64,000 nucleotides of DNA from Mesostigma viride (GCA_009746045.1 RPFO01000015.1:2716932-2780931), one strand, 5' to 3'; shown: positions 20,167 to 29,151, numbered from the stretch's first letter. Program-made: numbers and translations. The notes: a model not told the origin generated them from the letters alone.

Positions 20167-20985
20167 TTGGAAAAAGTGCTCTAGATGCTACATTCCCCCC
20201 TCACTCAAAGCGGCTGCCCATGGACACATGAATAGGGGCACACAGTCCCACACATATAATACGGCAACACATGCCAACAAAGAAGGTCCTTATGAGCTAA
20301 TAATCCCAAACAGTATAGAGGTAGGGTAACGGCAACAACACGTGCTGTACACGCACGGAGCAACATAAATATGCCATCTCACGAAATAAATGACACCAAC
20401 ATCACGTTTTACGCCAAATAAACGGGGTGAGCAAACAAACATGGCAACAAATGCCGCACAAAGAAGGTACAATACAACCTTCAACACAAGACACAGTGGC
20501 CATAACAGATAAACACGCTTCATAGCAAAGAAAACAGGACGTGCAAAACATTACCGCCACAAAGGCGAACACAGGTAACGATTACTTCGTCACGATTCAC
20601 AAATCAATGCCCGAGAGTAAGTAAACATAACGTCCGACATTACAGGCTATGCCGAAATGCACAGCCGAATTCGACACAAAGGACGTAAGCATTTGCATAC
20701 AAGCAATGCTCTCATCAGCACAAAACAAAATAACACACGCGTCACAGGCACTTGACTCACGAAAACAAGTCATAGACGACGATACAGCGGCGCTTCACTA
20801 CGCCGCAGACCAGTGCCACAAATAGCGTGCAAAAACTCTGGAGATACACTCCAGGTACGTAAAAAACGTCTCGTGGGAACAATACCAAAATGCGTGGGCC
20901 ATTGCCACTGAACGCATGGCAAAATAAACACATAATTGCTGGAAGAACACACAGAAAGAACCAGAAAACGCAGGCTTACGGCGCC
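20167..20985. other. Non-coding spacer between opposed copia elements
   Basis: No gene. On the minus strand this is the sequence after the 481-residue ORF. An LTR would be expected here if that element were complete, but nothing resembling the LTR at 23170-24040 is present. The spacer is repeated at 58455-59271 with a 2-base deletion. Confidence 0.5.
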
Positions 20986-22431
20986 TCACAATTTCCAGCA
21001 AACACGACACAAAAGTCGACATACAAGTTCATTTCCCACAGACAAAACATTAGGGCAACCTTGAGGAGTGGGGTCTGTGCATCCTGGGCGACAATTTCCA
21101 AGGGTCGTTGCAGCTAGCGCAGTTGCAAATGCCATGGCCTGGCCGAACACCGTAAACTGAACGCCGTGATATACCTTGGCAGCATTTTGCACCTGAGTTG
21201 ACCGTTGGTGCTTGACAGCACTGTGGCTGACAGGTCGCTGTCCACGTCGTTGTCGGCTCGCTCGAGGCCTCGCGCCAGCACCGGACTTGGCAGTCCAGGA
21301 CTTGAAAAAATTTTGCAGCTCGGTCGATTTCGCCCTCGCGCCACGATTTTGTTCCCCCTCAGTTAGGCTGGCAGCGTTCGAGCGCCGCGCCTTTGGTCTG
21401 GTCGCCGGACTTGGGTTACTAGCACCAGTGTCACCTGGTATGCTGGCGGCGACAACGCGCTCCGCCTGCACTGGGCCGGTCTGGACCGCGGTTTCTGGAA
21501 GTACTTCAGCGTCTGACACGGACTTCGCCATTGTGCTGGAAACTTCTCGAATTGGCGTGAACTCCCACTGGGCCGGCGCAGAGTATAAAAAGCCACGCAG
21601 TGTGCGAGTAATGCCCAGTACGCCGCCCCCGATCCCGCATACACAGGCAAGCATGGCCAGTATGACCGTTAGGCCCACGGCCAGCCACTCCGCCGCATGT
21701 CCCGAGGCACGTGAGATGCTGCGCTCGCTGCTCGCCATTTTCTGCCCTTGACAGGCAGCGTCGACGTGCTTGAAGCTCGTCGCCGAAGATTTCAGCTCTG
21801 GGATGGCGTCCATCGCTGCGTCCGCACCGCGCGCGGGCAAAAAGTAGGCGTTGTTCCTCGTCACGATGCTGCAGGGCCTGCTGTCCAGCACAGCAACCCG
21901 CTTGGCGAGGTCGACGTTGTGGCCATCCTTGACGAGCTGGCCGACAGATAAAAGTCGGGTGCTCAGCTTTGGAACGAGCAGCGCGTTTTGGAGGTGCACC
22001 TCTGCCTCCTGGCCCGGCAGCTTCAGCTTGACAGTCCCGATGGCTGTCGCCTTCAGTTTGCCGCCTGAGCCGGCGATTTTCCTGTTGTGAGGGTGCAGGC
22101 ACACGAAATCCGACGGGCATGGCGTCATGTGACAGCTTGCTGCAGAATCCAGCACCCAGCTGGTCGGCGCCTTCTTTTCATATTGCGTGAGTGCAGCAGT
22201 GTCCGACGGCGATGGCGACTCGGCGATGGTGGCGAAGACGAAGCCGGACGGCAGCTCTGCAGCCTCCTGGGTGATGTGCGCCTCGCTGGCACCTGGTGAG
22301 TGCCCCTTTCTCGCCGCTGATGTCGCGTGGTTCCGACGCGTCGCCTGGTTCTTGCGTTCTTGCTTAAGCTCCGGATGCTTCTCCCATGGCACTGGGCCTC
22401 CACGTGCCCGAGCTTCTTGCAGTGATAGCAC
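20986..22431 (-). CDS. Copia protease fused to unknown membrane-segment ORF
   Basis: This is a 481-residue frame. Residues 1-90 are the basic C-terminal part of Gag in the shifted frame. Residues 91-200 are a copia protease (WVLDSAAS with D95, then GSGG and LLSVGQL, a typical pre-integrase ending). After about 230, where integrase and RT should begin, comes an unrelated part. It has a hydrophobic segment at 249-277 that could span a membrane, a basic Ser/Ala-rich region (340-420) and a Cys-rich end. I do not recognise this second part. The first ATG may not be the true start, because Gag proper lies upstream in another frame (a CA insertion near 22389). The near-identical copy at 59272-60714 differs in length by one codon, so the frame is kept. 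Confidence 0.65.
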   Translation of the reverse strand: MLSLQEARARGGPVPWEKHPELKQERKNQATRRNHATSAARKGHSPGASEAHITQEAAELPSGFVFATIAESPSPSDTAALTQYEKKAPTSWVLDSAASCHMTPCPSDFVCLHPHNRKIAGSGGKLKATAIGTVKLKLPGQEAEVHLQNALLVPKLSTRLLSVGQLVKDGHNVDLAKRVAVLDSRPCSIVTRNNAYFLPARGADAAMDAIPELKSSATSFKHVDAACQGQKMASSERSISRASGHAAEWLAVGLTVILAMLACVCGIGGGVLGITRTLRGFLYSAPAQWEFTPIREVSSTMAKSVSDAEVLPETAVQTGPVQAERVVAASIPGDTGASNPSPATRPKARRSNAASLTEGEQNRGARAKSTELQNFFKSWTAKSGAGARPRASRQRRGQRPVSHSAVKHQRSTQVQNAAKVYHGVQFTVFGQAMAFATALAATTLGNCRPGCTDPTPQGCPNVLSVGNELVCRLLCRVCWKL

Positions 22432-23150
22432 CGCTTTCCTCCACCTTTCTTGGTAGTAGTGTGAAAAGCCTGGCCGTCCGATGAGCTCTCCTTCTTTGCT
22501 TCAGCAGAACGCCCTCCCATCAGCATGTCCTCCGCCTCCAGCAGCGCAGCCTTGACCTCCTCCAAGTTGTCCTCCTCCTTGAAATGCACCGATATCAGCG
22601 CAGGGCGATATTTGTCTGGCAGGCCGCTCTTGAGAATGGCTGCGAAGTCTTGGTCACTCATGACTCCCCCCACAGCACGGTACTCCGCCAGCAGCAGCAG
22701 TCCCCTTAGGATATACTGCCCCATGGTCTCCCCTGGCTTCATTTGCAGCCTGTGCAGCTGGACCCTGAGGTCCATCCGGTGGCTCTTGGTGAGCTTTTGC
22801 TGCTCGTAGACCTCCCTCATCATGCAGCGTCTTGTAGAGCTTGCTGCCAGATTGGTCCGGCACGAGCGATAGGATGCGCCTCGCTTCTCCAACAAGTGCA
22901 GCTGAGATGACAAGGCCGACAGCCATGTGAGCCTTGGGGTCCTCCTTGGTGCCAAGCAGAACATCCTTAACCCCGTAGAAGCGACAGAAGCCGCAAGGGA
23001 TGTCTTGGTCTCCTCCCAGCCACGTAAACTTGTGCCATCAAATTTCAGCACCATCTTGGAGCACACATTCAGCATAGGAGTGTAGTCCACCTCGCTTGCC
23101 ATGGAGCTTGTAACTGGGCTGGGTTTCTTGGTGGTCTTCTTGGAGCTCAT
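22390..23150 (-). pseudogene. gag: Copia Gag, minus strand, with compensating frameshifts
   Basis: The ATG at 23150 lies 8 bases after the primer-binding site and starts MSSKKTTKK, as in the plus-strand copy. One base is missing after GWEETKTSL, and 7 extra bases (a CATGATG-like insertion) follow KTL. About 60 residues are therefore read out of frame before the frame returns at REVYEQQ. The CCHC knuckle CYHCKKLGHVEAQC is intact. Two extra bases after it (near 22389) put the protease into another frame, and this frame runs on as shadow to 22125. Both polished copies in the window share these lesions, so they predate the duplication or allelic split. Confidence 0.8.
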
Positions 23151-23157
23151 GAACAAT

Positions 23158-23169
23158 CCTCCGATACCA
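23158..23169 (-). other. Primer-binding site, minus-strand copia
   Basis: TGGTATCGGAGG on the minus strand directly after an LTR ending CCAACA, identical to the site at 18949-18960. Confidence 0.8.
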
Positions 23170-23328
23170 TGTTGGAAAAGGTAGAGGAAACTAATGGGTT
23201 TTACACAATGCCTTGTGCTTGGCCTTGTTACCCTTGCACCTTGCAGGTGATGAAAGACTGAGCTTGAAGACAATGGAAGAGAGACCAGAAAAAGAGTTTT
23301 ATTTCATAGATTTAGAGGTTAGGAAAAT

Positions 23329-23405
23329 AGGTTGAATGGAGGTTCAATAGAGGTTAAATGGAGGTTGAATAGAGGTTAAATGGAGGTGGAATAGAGGTTC
23401 AATGG
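23329..23405 (-). repeat. 11-base tandem array in transcribed part of LTR (seven units)
   Basis: Seven units of AGGTTNAATRG (read on the plus strand) lie downstream of the TATA box, so they would be in the 5' leader of the transcript. The plus-strand LTR at 18170 lacks them. Confidence 0.8.
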
Positions 23406-23506
23406 AGGTATCTGCCCTTAGGGGGCAGTTTCCTTTTATACCTTTTAGGCTAGGAAGGATGACATCAGCAATGACATCATCACAGAAGCTTGTAGAAACA
23501 TCCTAG

Positions 23507-23594
23507 CTAGCATATTCCTAGCATATTCCCAGAATATTCTCAGTATATTCCAGGAATATTCCTGCCATATTCTTAGAACATTCCTAGAACATTC
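23507..23594 (-). repeat. 11-base tandem array in LTR U3 (eight units)
   Basis: Eight perfect-period units ending ATATTC or ACATTC on the plus strand (GAATATNCTRG on the element strand). Four units contain GAANNTTC palindromes. The array is homologous to 18627-18692 and repeated at 61790-61877. Confidence 0.85.
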
Positions 23595-24056
23595 TGGACA
23601 TGATCCAATGAGCTGGCATAATAGCTAGATGCCAAGTGTCTACATAATAATGTGCCACATAACATGATTAATAAAGTGACACATCTCTTCTCCTTGGAGT
23701 GACAAGTGTCATGCAATGAGTCTACCCACTTGTCATCATGTAAGTCATAACATGTGTCATCATGAGCTTCCAACACTTGTCAGCTCATGGACCAAGCACT
23801 TGTCCACTAGGCCATAGTACCACTTGTCAATCAAATACGTGATGCTACTAGGCTGACTCAGGGTACAAGTCATCCATGTCCAAGTATAGGACTATGGCAC
23901 ATGAATATTGATCAGCTCATTGAGCCCAATCCATCTAGCTCATCATAGCTATCAAATTCCCAGTCCATAAGTAATAAATCCAACAAGAAATAAATCAGGC
24001 TGGGATATATTGTGGCCAGGTGGATATAATATCCCTAACACAAGGCGCTGTAATGC

Positions 24057-25064
24057 ATGAGTTTTGTCATGAACAACATGCATTTCTTCTTTCACGGCCT
24101 TACGCTGAGGCCTGTGGCTAGGCTGGTGGAGCAATGGAGAGAGGTCTCGCTGTACACGCGTCACACGGACGTGTGGTTCGGCTTCGACGGGCGCGGCCAG
24201 CCCGACTATGACAACATCATGTATGGTGTCGACCCTGCTGAGGAACTGTGGGACCTCCTTCGCCAGGAATACCCGGTGGAGACCATCAAGGCAGAGCGTG
24301 AGTGGCGCAGTTTCAAGATAGCCGAGGGTGAAACCCCGGAGCAATCTTACGAGCGCCTCATGGAGTTCGCCGGCGAAGTGGAGGACTGGTCCGAAAAGCT
24401 GGCGTGTCAGAAATGGCTGCAAGCGCTAGGCTCCAAGGAGATGGAGCTGCCCACGCCGCCCAACGGCCAGCCGTGGCGATTGCGGTCACTGTGCATTGAG
24501 GTCAGGGCCATGATGCGACGACACGCGCAAGGCCGGATCTCGGTAAGCACGGTGGTGGCCGAGCTGCAGGCCAAGGTCGACGCGCTGACCAAGGCCAAGT
24601 CGGGTGAGTCGTCTGCCACAAGACAAGGGCGCCCGCAAGGCGGCCACGGTGCTAGCAGGAACCAAGGGGGGTCTCGCAACGCCTCATCGCATGATGCAAC
24701 CCAGGGTAACGCCGCTGGCGGCAACAAGGACGCTGCCGCCCCGACGCAAGCTGGGGGGGGCACGTCCTCACAGACGGGTAGGACGGATGCGCGCAAATCG
24801 GGCTGCTTCCTGTGCGGTCAGGATGGGCACATCAAACGTGATTGTCCCAAGGCGTGTAAGAAGTCACACCCAGCAACGGTCCGAACCCATCTGGCGGGGC
24901 AGTGCCCAGCGCCGGGGGTGCACTTTGCGGACGTGGAGGACAAGAAGGTGGACGCGGGGGTGGTCATCATTCAGCCGACGGGCGAGGCGGGGGGCGTGAA
25001 AGAGAGGATGGGGGATCGCAGGTTCAATACAGGGACGAGGACTTCTGGCGGCCAGCCGACGTGA
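24057..25064 (+). pseudogene. gag: Gag of methyltransferase-bearing gypsy element, frameshifted
   Basis: This 335-residue frame contains a capsid-like N-terminal half and a Gly/Ser/Gln-rich linker. A C-X2-C-X4-H-X4-C knuckle follows with C250, C253, H258 and C263. The frame goes wrong at a G-run at 24989-24994 (6 G here, 7 G in the copy at 63272-63278). After it, the true reading continues in the frame of the next entry. The element's first bases lie 17 bases from the copia LTR edge at 24040, so the copia probably inserted at or near the gag start, and the first ATG may not be original. No LTR of the gypsy element is visible. Confidence 0.8.
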
Positions 25065-25861
25065 TGGCGTTGGACATCCACGCAGTTGGCGCGGGAGGGA
25101 AGCAAGCACGTGCACCGCCGTCGTTTCAGGTGGGGCAGCCAAGTGAGACTGTGGGGCAGTTGCCTCAGTCCTTTCGCATGGCTCCCGCTCGGACCGGCTC
25201 CACCCTGGAACACGACAATCCTGCTGGGGCAGAGCAGCGGCGCAGGTTGTTGCCATTATACCCTATGCCGTCGGTCGTGGACACGCCTGCATACACTCCC
25301 CGGCAAGTGGTCGAGTGGTTCGGTCAGCGGGCCGTGGAGGTGCTCGGGTCGCATGCGTCAGAGGTACAGCGGTACGCTGACACAATGGACGCCCGTAGGT
25401 TGCACAACGCTGAGACAGCCACATTTGTTGGGCATCGCCCTGCATCGGCTTCGGTAGTCGTGGGTCATGTCGCTCATGGTGTCTTGGACAACGCGCAGCG
25501 GGCGTGCGTAGTGCCTAGGGCACCCACTGTCACCTCATATCCGGATGGTGAGCCAGCAATGGCGTTTCAGGCGCAGGGGCACGGGGAGCCCCTGAGCAAC
25601 GTGGTCTACAGTACTGACCATGAATTGGTCGTGAAACTGGACAGCGGGGCCCAGCCACTCGTCATCAGTGCTCGGCTGGCCCAGTTGCTCAACCTAACCA
25701 GGGAGAATGGCGGGCTGCGGGACAGTCATGTGTCCGTGGCGGGCTGGCAGGGCCTTTGCCATGACTGCGGTCCAGGTAATGGTCATCCTCAACCCGCTCA
25801 GGCCATCCGACATGGCCTGCATCCCTGTGAATGCCCTTGTGACCGAGCAGTCATCGTATGA
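24990..25861 (+). pseudogene. Gag end and retropepsin of gypsy element
   Basis: This frame continues gag after the G-run. It runs through a low-complexity linker into a retropepsin whose active site reads KLDSGAQPLVIS (near 25638), a DSG variant of DTG. At about 25750 the frame is lost again: the remaining part of the protease (ending YDVLVGMEVM) is read from 25760 in the next ORF. Two missing bases at 25755-25765 would explain it. In the copy at 63905 a 4-base difference places a stop between gag and protease, so it is unclear whether gag and pol are naturally fused or use frameshifting. Confidence 0.7.
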
Positions 25862-27248
25862 CGTGCTGGTCGGCATGGAGGTCATGTTTCCCATGCGGCT
25901 CGAGGTACGCATGTGGGAAGGCCGCGCGGTGTACATCGTTGACAGAGACGGTGACGCCATGCGCCAAGCAAGCATCCCGGTGAGCTGCTACAGCTCGGAC
26001 ACTGGGGCAGTGCGTGTCTCGACGGTCAACCGGGTCGAGGCTGGGTTGCGCGACGCGGTGGTGGAGGTACGGATGGGGGAGGTCACGGCAGCTGGGGGGG
26101 CTGTGCGTGATAAGCATCGGCCGTGCATCCCAACAGCGCTGGTGGGACGGGCCTCATTGCAGAGCACGTGGGCGGCGCGACAGCAGCCGCAAGCGCGGCA
26201 GGCCCTTTTGCGTCAGCACGTCACCAACGCGGTGCGGCAGCAACAACTCTCTCATCTCCCGCGGCAATCGCAGTCACAAGTGGCTGTCGCGACAACCGAA
26301 GGTAACTTCTGTGCCGATGTTGTGGCAGAGTCGCGGGTCTTGTCCGAAGGGGTTGTATTGCTAGAATTGTTTGCTGGGATGGGAGGGGGGCTGGCTGGTT
26401 TTCTCGCTGCAGGCGGTACGTGCCACACGTTGATCGCCGTGGAGCCGTCTCCTACAGCTCGGGCAGTGTATAGGCATCACTGTGCCCAGTTGTCTGCCCT
26501 GTATCCATCTCAGTTTCCTCCGTCTGCGTGGACAGATCCATTTGGGGAGTGCCCTCAGGATATCCGTGCTATTGGGGAGGTTCATGTGCGAGGCCTTTTG
26601 AGGCGGCACCAGAGGATAGACCTCGTCCTCGCGGGCTGGGAAATATGTCAAGGGTTGAGTCAGGCCGGCGTAGGACGCGGGCTTGCGGATCCTAGGAGCG
26701 GGTTGTTTTGGGATCTGCTTCGAGTCGTTGGACTCTTGCAGCAGCTGCAGGACCAGCCACTAGCGTATCTTTTTGAGAACGTGGTGGCCGACGACAGCCC
26801 TCACGAGGTAGTGAGGAAGGACTGGGCCCAGATCGTGGACATCTTAGGGGCACCCGTCACGTGCGACAATGCAGGATTGGGCGGGCTCACCCACAGGTAC
26901 CGCGCATTCTGGACCAACCTTGCACTCACCACCACCATCCAGGCAGTGGTAGATGCGATCACACGACAGCACGACGGCATGCCCGCGGAGGTGGCGCTGC
27001 CACCACATTTGGTCACGCAGCGGGTAGACGTCGCCGATCGGCACCCTTACGCGCCCGTCAATCACGTAGGTAAGCCTATGTGCGCTCTTCCCACCTTGGT
27101 TAGTTACCAGGGGTCATCGGCCTACAGGGACCGGGGCAAGGGTTTGGTATGGGACACCGGTACGGGTTTGTTGGTGCAGCCGCCCGCTGAGTTTCGTGAG
27201 GTGAGCATGGGGTTCCATGTGGGGGCGTCCGCCGCTGAGGGGGTTTAG
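25707..27248 (+). CDS. Gypsy Pol with embedded C5-cytosine DNA methyltransferase
   Basis: This 513-residue frame carries the end of the retropepsin (YDVLVGMEVM, about 51-60), a linker, and a methyltransferase from about 205. Motif I is LLELFAGMGGG (218-228), which binds S-adenosylmethionine. Motif IV is GWEICQGLS with the catalytic Cys at C314; the usual Pro before it is Ile. Motif VI is FENV (356-359), motif VIII is HRYRAFW (396-402), and a motif IX-like PAEFREVSMGF is at 493-503. Motif X (GQAMSAFQVGY) is present but read from the next frame: one G is missing in the run at 27237-27241. The YLFENVVA and YRAFWTNL wording recalls the DNMT3 family. The enzyme would methylate cytosine at C5, perhaps on the element's own cDNA. 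ATG choice is arbitrary, since protease precedes in another frame. Confidence 0.85.
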   Translation: MAGCGTVMCPWRAGRAFAMTAVQVMVILNPLRPSDMACIPVNALVTEQSSYDVLVGMEVMFPMRLEVRMWEGRAVYIVDRDGDAMRQASIPVSCYSSDTGAVRVSTVNRVEAGLRDAVVEVRMGEVTAAGGAVRDKHRPCIPTALVGRASLQSTWAARQQPQARQALLRQHVTNAVRQQQLSHLPRQSQSQVAVATTEGNFCADVVAESRVLSEGVVLLELFAGMGGGLAGFLAAGGTCHTLIAVEPSPTARAVYRHHCAQLSALYPSQFPPSAWTDPFGECPQDIRAIGEVHVRGLLRRHQRIDLVLAGWEICQGLSQAGVGRGLADPRSGLFWDLLRVVGLLQQLQDQPLAYLFENVVADDSPHEVVRKDWAQIVDILGAPVTCDNAGLGGLTHRYRAFWTNLALTTTIQAVVDAITRQHDGMPAEVALPPHLVTQRVDVADRHPYAPVNHVGKPMCALPTLVSYQGSSAYRDRGKGLVWDTGTGLLVQPPAEFREVSMGFHVGASAAEGV

Positions 27249-28963
27249 AGGCCACTAGGTGGTCTCTCGTTGGGCAAGCCATGTCAGCCTTCCAGGTTGG
27301 GTATGTTCTGCGGGCCGCAATGCAAGTGCGCCAGGGTGGGGGAGATATCCCCACACCGCCACCGCCACCGCCTGTCAGTGCCCACGCGGCTGGTGTCCGG
27401 CCAACAGCGTCCGGCGGCACTGGGTCGCCATGGAGATCGCGGCTGCTTCAACTATGGAGCGTTATCCTCATGACGTCCTTGTTGTCCAGCACGGTGTTCG
27501 CTGGAGCGCCCACCCTGCAGCAATCGGTCGGTCGCGCAGTCCGTGCCATTCAGCAGGTGAGCGTCACACCCGGTGTAGCCGCATTTTCCCTTTTTCACGA
27601 TGCCGCTGTCAGGGGGCCTTGTCTCGACAGTAGGAGTGCCGCAGTCGCAGATCCTGCTGCCTCTCACATATGGGCCATAGGTGAGCACCTCACCGCCGCG
27701 CAACGCAAGGCTATGGAGCACTGGTTGCATTCTGCACGCTCAGTTTTCGCTTTCAGCAGTGAAGAACTAGGGTGCTACAACGGGGGCTGCATGGGGGTCC
27801 CACTAGATACGGATCAGCCCTTATTCAGGCGGCAGCATAGGCTGAGCTTGGCTGAGCTGGAATTCGTAGATGCTAACTGTCGAGAGCTAGAGGCAGCTGG
27901 GATCATCCGCGCTTCATCCTCCAGTTATGCAGCTGCCACGGTGGTTGCACCCAAGAAGGATACCATCACAGGCGAGTGGACAGGTATGCGCATGGCCACT
28001 GACCTGCGTCAGCTGAACGCGCACACTCCTGTTGATAGGTACCCCATGCCTCGGGTCGATGATGTTTTGGATAAAATATCTCCCCAGGTCAAGTATGTGT
28101 CGTCGCTAGATTTGCGTAGCGGCTTCCATCAGATCAAGGTCGTAGAGGCAGATCAGCGCAAGCTGGCCTTTTGGGGTGGGACCCGTCTGTACGAGTGGGT
28201 TCGCATGCCATTCGGACATCGCAACGCTAGTGCGGTGTTCCAACGTGCCATGGACCAGGTGCTGGCAGGGTTGCCATTTGCAGCCTGCTACATAGCCGAT
28301 GTCATTGTCTTTAGCGAGACGTTTGACCAGCACTTAGCTCACCTCGATCAGGTTCGGATCGCCCTAGATAAGGCCAACCTGCGGCTGCACCCTGAAAAGT
28401 GCAAGTTCGCCCAACAGACCATAGGGTTTCTTGGCCATCAGATTGTATCAGGTGGCCGGACCCCTGAGGCAGCCAAAGTGGAAGCCATCAGCAACGCCGC
28501 AGTGCCCATCGACATCTCGGGGGTGCGCGCGTATCTCGGGCTAGCTGGCTATTATCGAGGATATATTCAGAATTTCAGCACCAAAGTCAAACCCCTGACT
28601 GAGTTGCTGAAGAAGGGCAATGTCTGGGCGTGGGGTCCGGCTCAGCAGCGAGCCATCGATACCATAAAACAGGAACTGACTGCCGCTCCTATCCTACGCG
28701 CCCCCGGCTATGCTCTGCCCTTCATACTTGTTTACACCGATTGGTCCAAGGTAGGCCTAGGGGCTGTGCTAGCACAAAAGGACGATGCGGGGCGCGAGCA
28801 TGTTATCGCGTATGCTAGTCGGAGTAGCAACTCTGCCGAGAGTCGGTACTCTTCCTACGAGGGGGAAGCGTTAGCCGTTGTGTGGGCCATCAAGCACTTC
28901 AGGCCATATCTCTTTGGGCGGGTGTTCACACTTGTCACTGATCACCAGCCCTATTGTGGTTGA
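27249..28963 (+). CDS. Gypsy reverse transcriptase and RNase H
   Basis: The ORF from the ATG at 27281 is 560 residues; homologous reading starts at about 27243 with methyltransferase motif X. A Pro-rich linker leads to a Ty3/gypsy RT with D277 (SSLDLRSGFHQIK), the MPFG motif, and the palm motif YIADVIVFS at 337-345. The normal motif is Y-X-D-D, so the first of the paired Asp is Ala (codon GCC at 28295-28297). This should cripple polymerisation. The noisy copy near 47266 also reads GCC. RNase H starts with YTDWS (D487) and reaches TDHQP, where a missing C in CCCCTA throws the frame off at about 28950. Confidence 0.9.
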
Positions 28964-29135
28964 TGACCAGCGACAAACTCAACTCACGGGTAAGCTGGCC
29001 CGGTGGGCAATGATCATTCAGGAGTACCACCTGACAATCGTCCATCGGCCAGGTGTGGATCACTCCAACGCGGACGTCCTGTCCAGGTATGCTCTACCAA
29101 CCACTGTTGACAACACCGGTGCGCGCGGGCCCTAG
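28948..29135 (+). pseudogene. RNase H C-terminal part in shifted frame
   Basis: The reading LTGKLARWAMIIQEYHLTIVHRPG followed by NADVLSR is the standard end of a gypsy RNase H. It lies in another frame than the preceding ORF. The polyprotein then stops at 29135 after 14 further residues (NTGARGP), with no zinc finger or D,D,E integrase downstream. Confidence 0.8.
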
Positions 29136-29151
29136 TCGACCAATGTCCAGG

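Larger units (their letters stand above)
23170..24040 (-). repeat. 5' LTR of minus-strand copia element
   Basis: This 871-base LTR starts TGTTAGGG at 24040 and ends CCAACA at 23170. U3 contains many ACTTGTC/GACAAGTG words (23620-23880), an eight-unit 11-base array (23507-23594) and a TATAAAA box (23440-23434). A different 11-base array (23329-23405) lies between TATA box and LTR end. A second LTR for this element is not present in the window. Confidence 0.85.

Noticed and set aside
23952-24422. Minus-strand 156-codon ORF
   Set aside because: Antisense shadow of the gypsy gag and the copia LTR end.
26320-27330. Bacterial restriction-modification methyltransferase or contamination
   Set aside because: The domain is flanked in frame by retropepsin and gypsy RT, and its motif VI and VIII wording is closer to eukaryotic DNMT3-type enzymes.
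24057-29135. DIRS-type element because of the methyltransferase
   Set aside because: DIRS elements carry a Dam-like N6 methylase and a tyrosine recombinase. Here the enzyme has C5-cytosine motifs, the RT is gypsy-like and no recombinase is seen.
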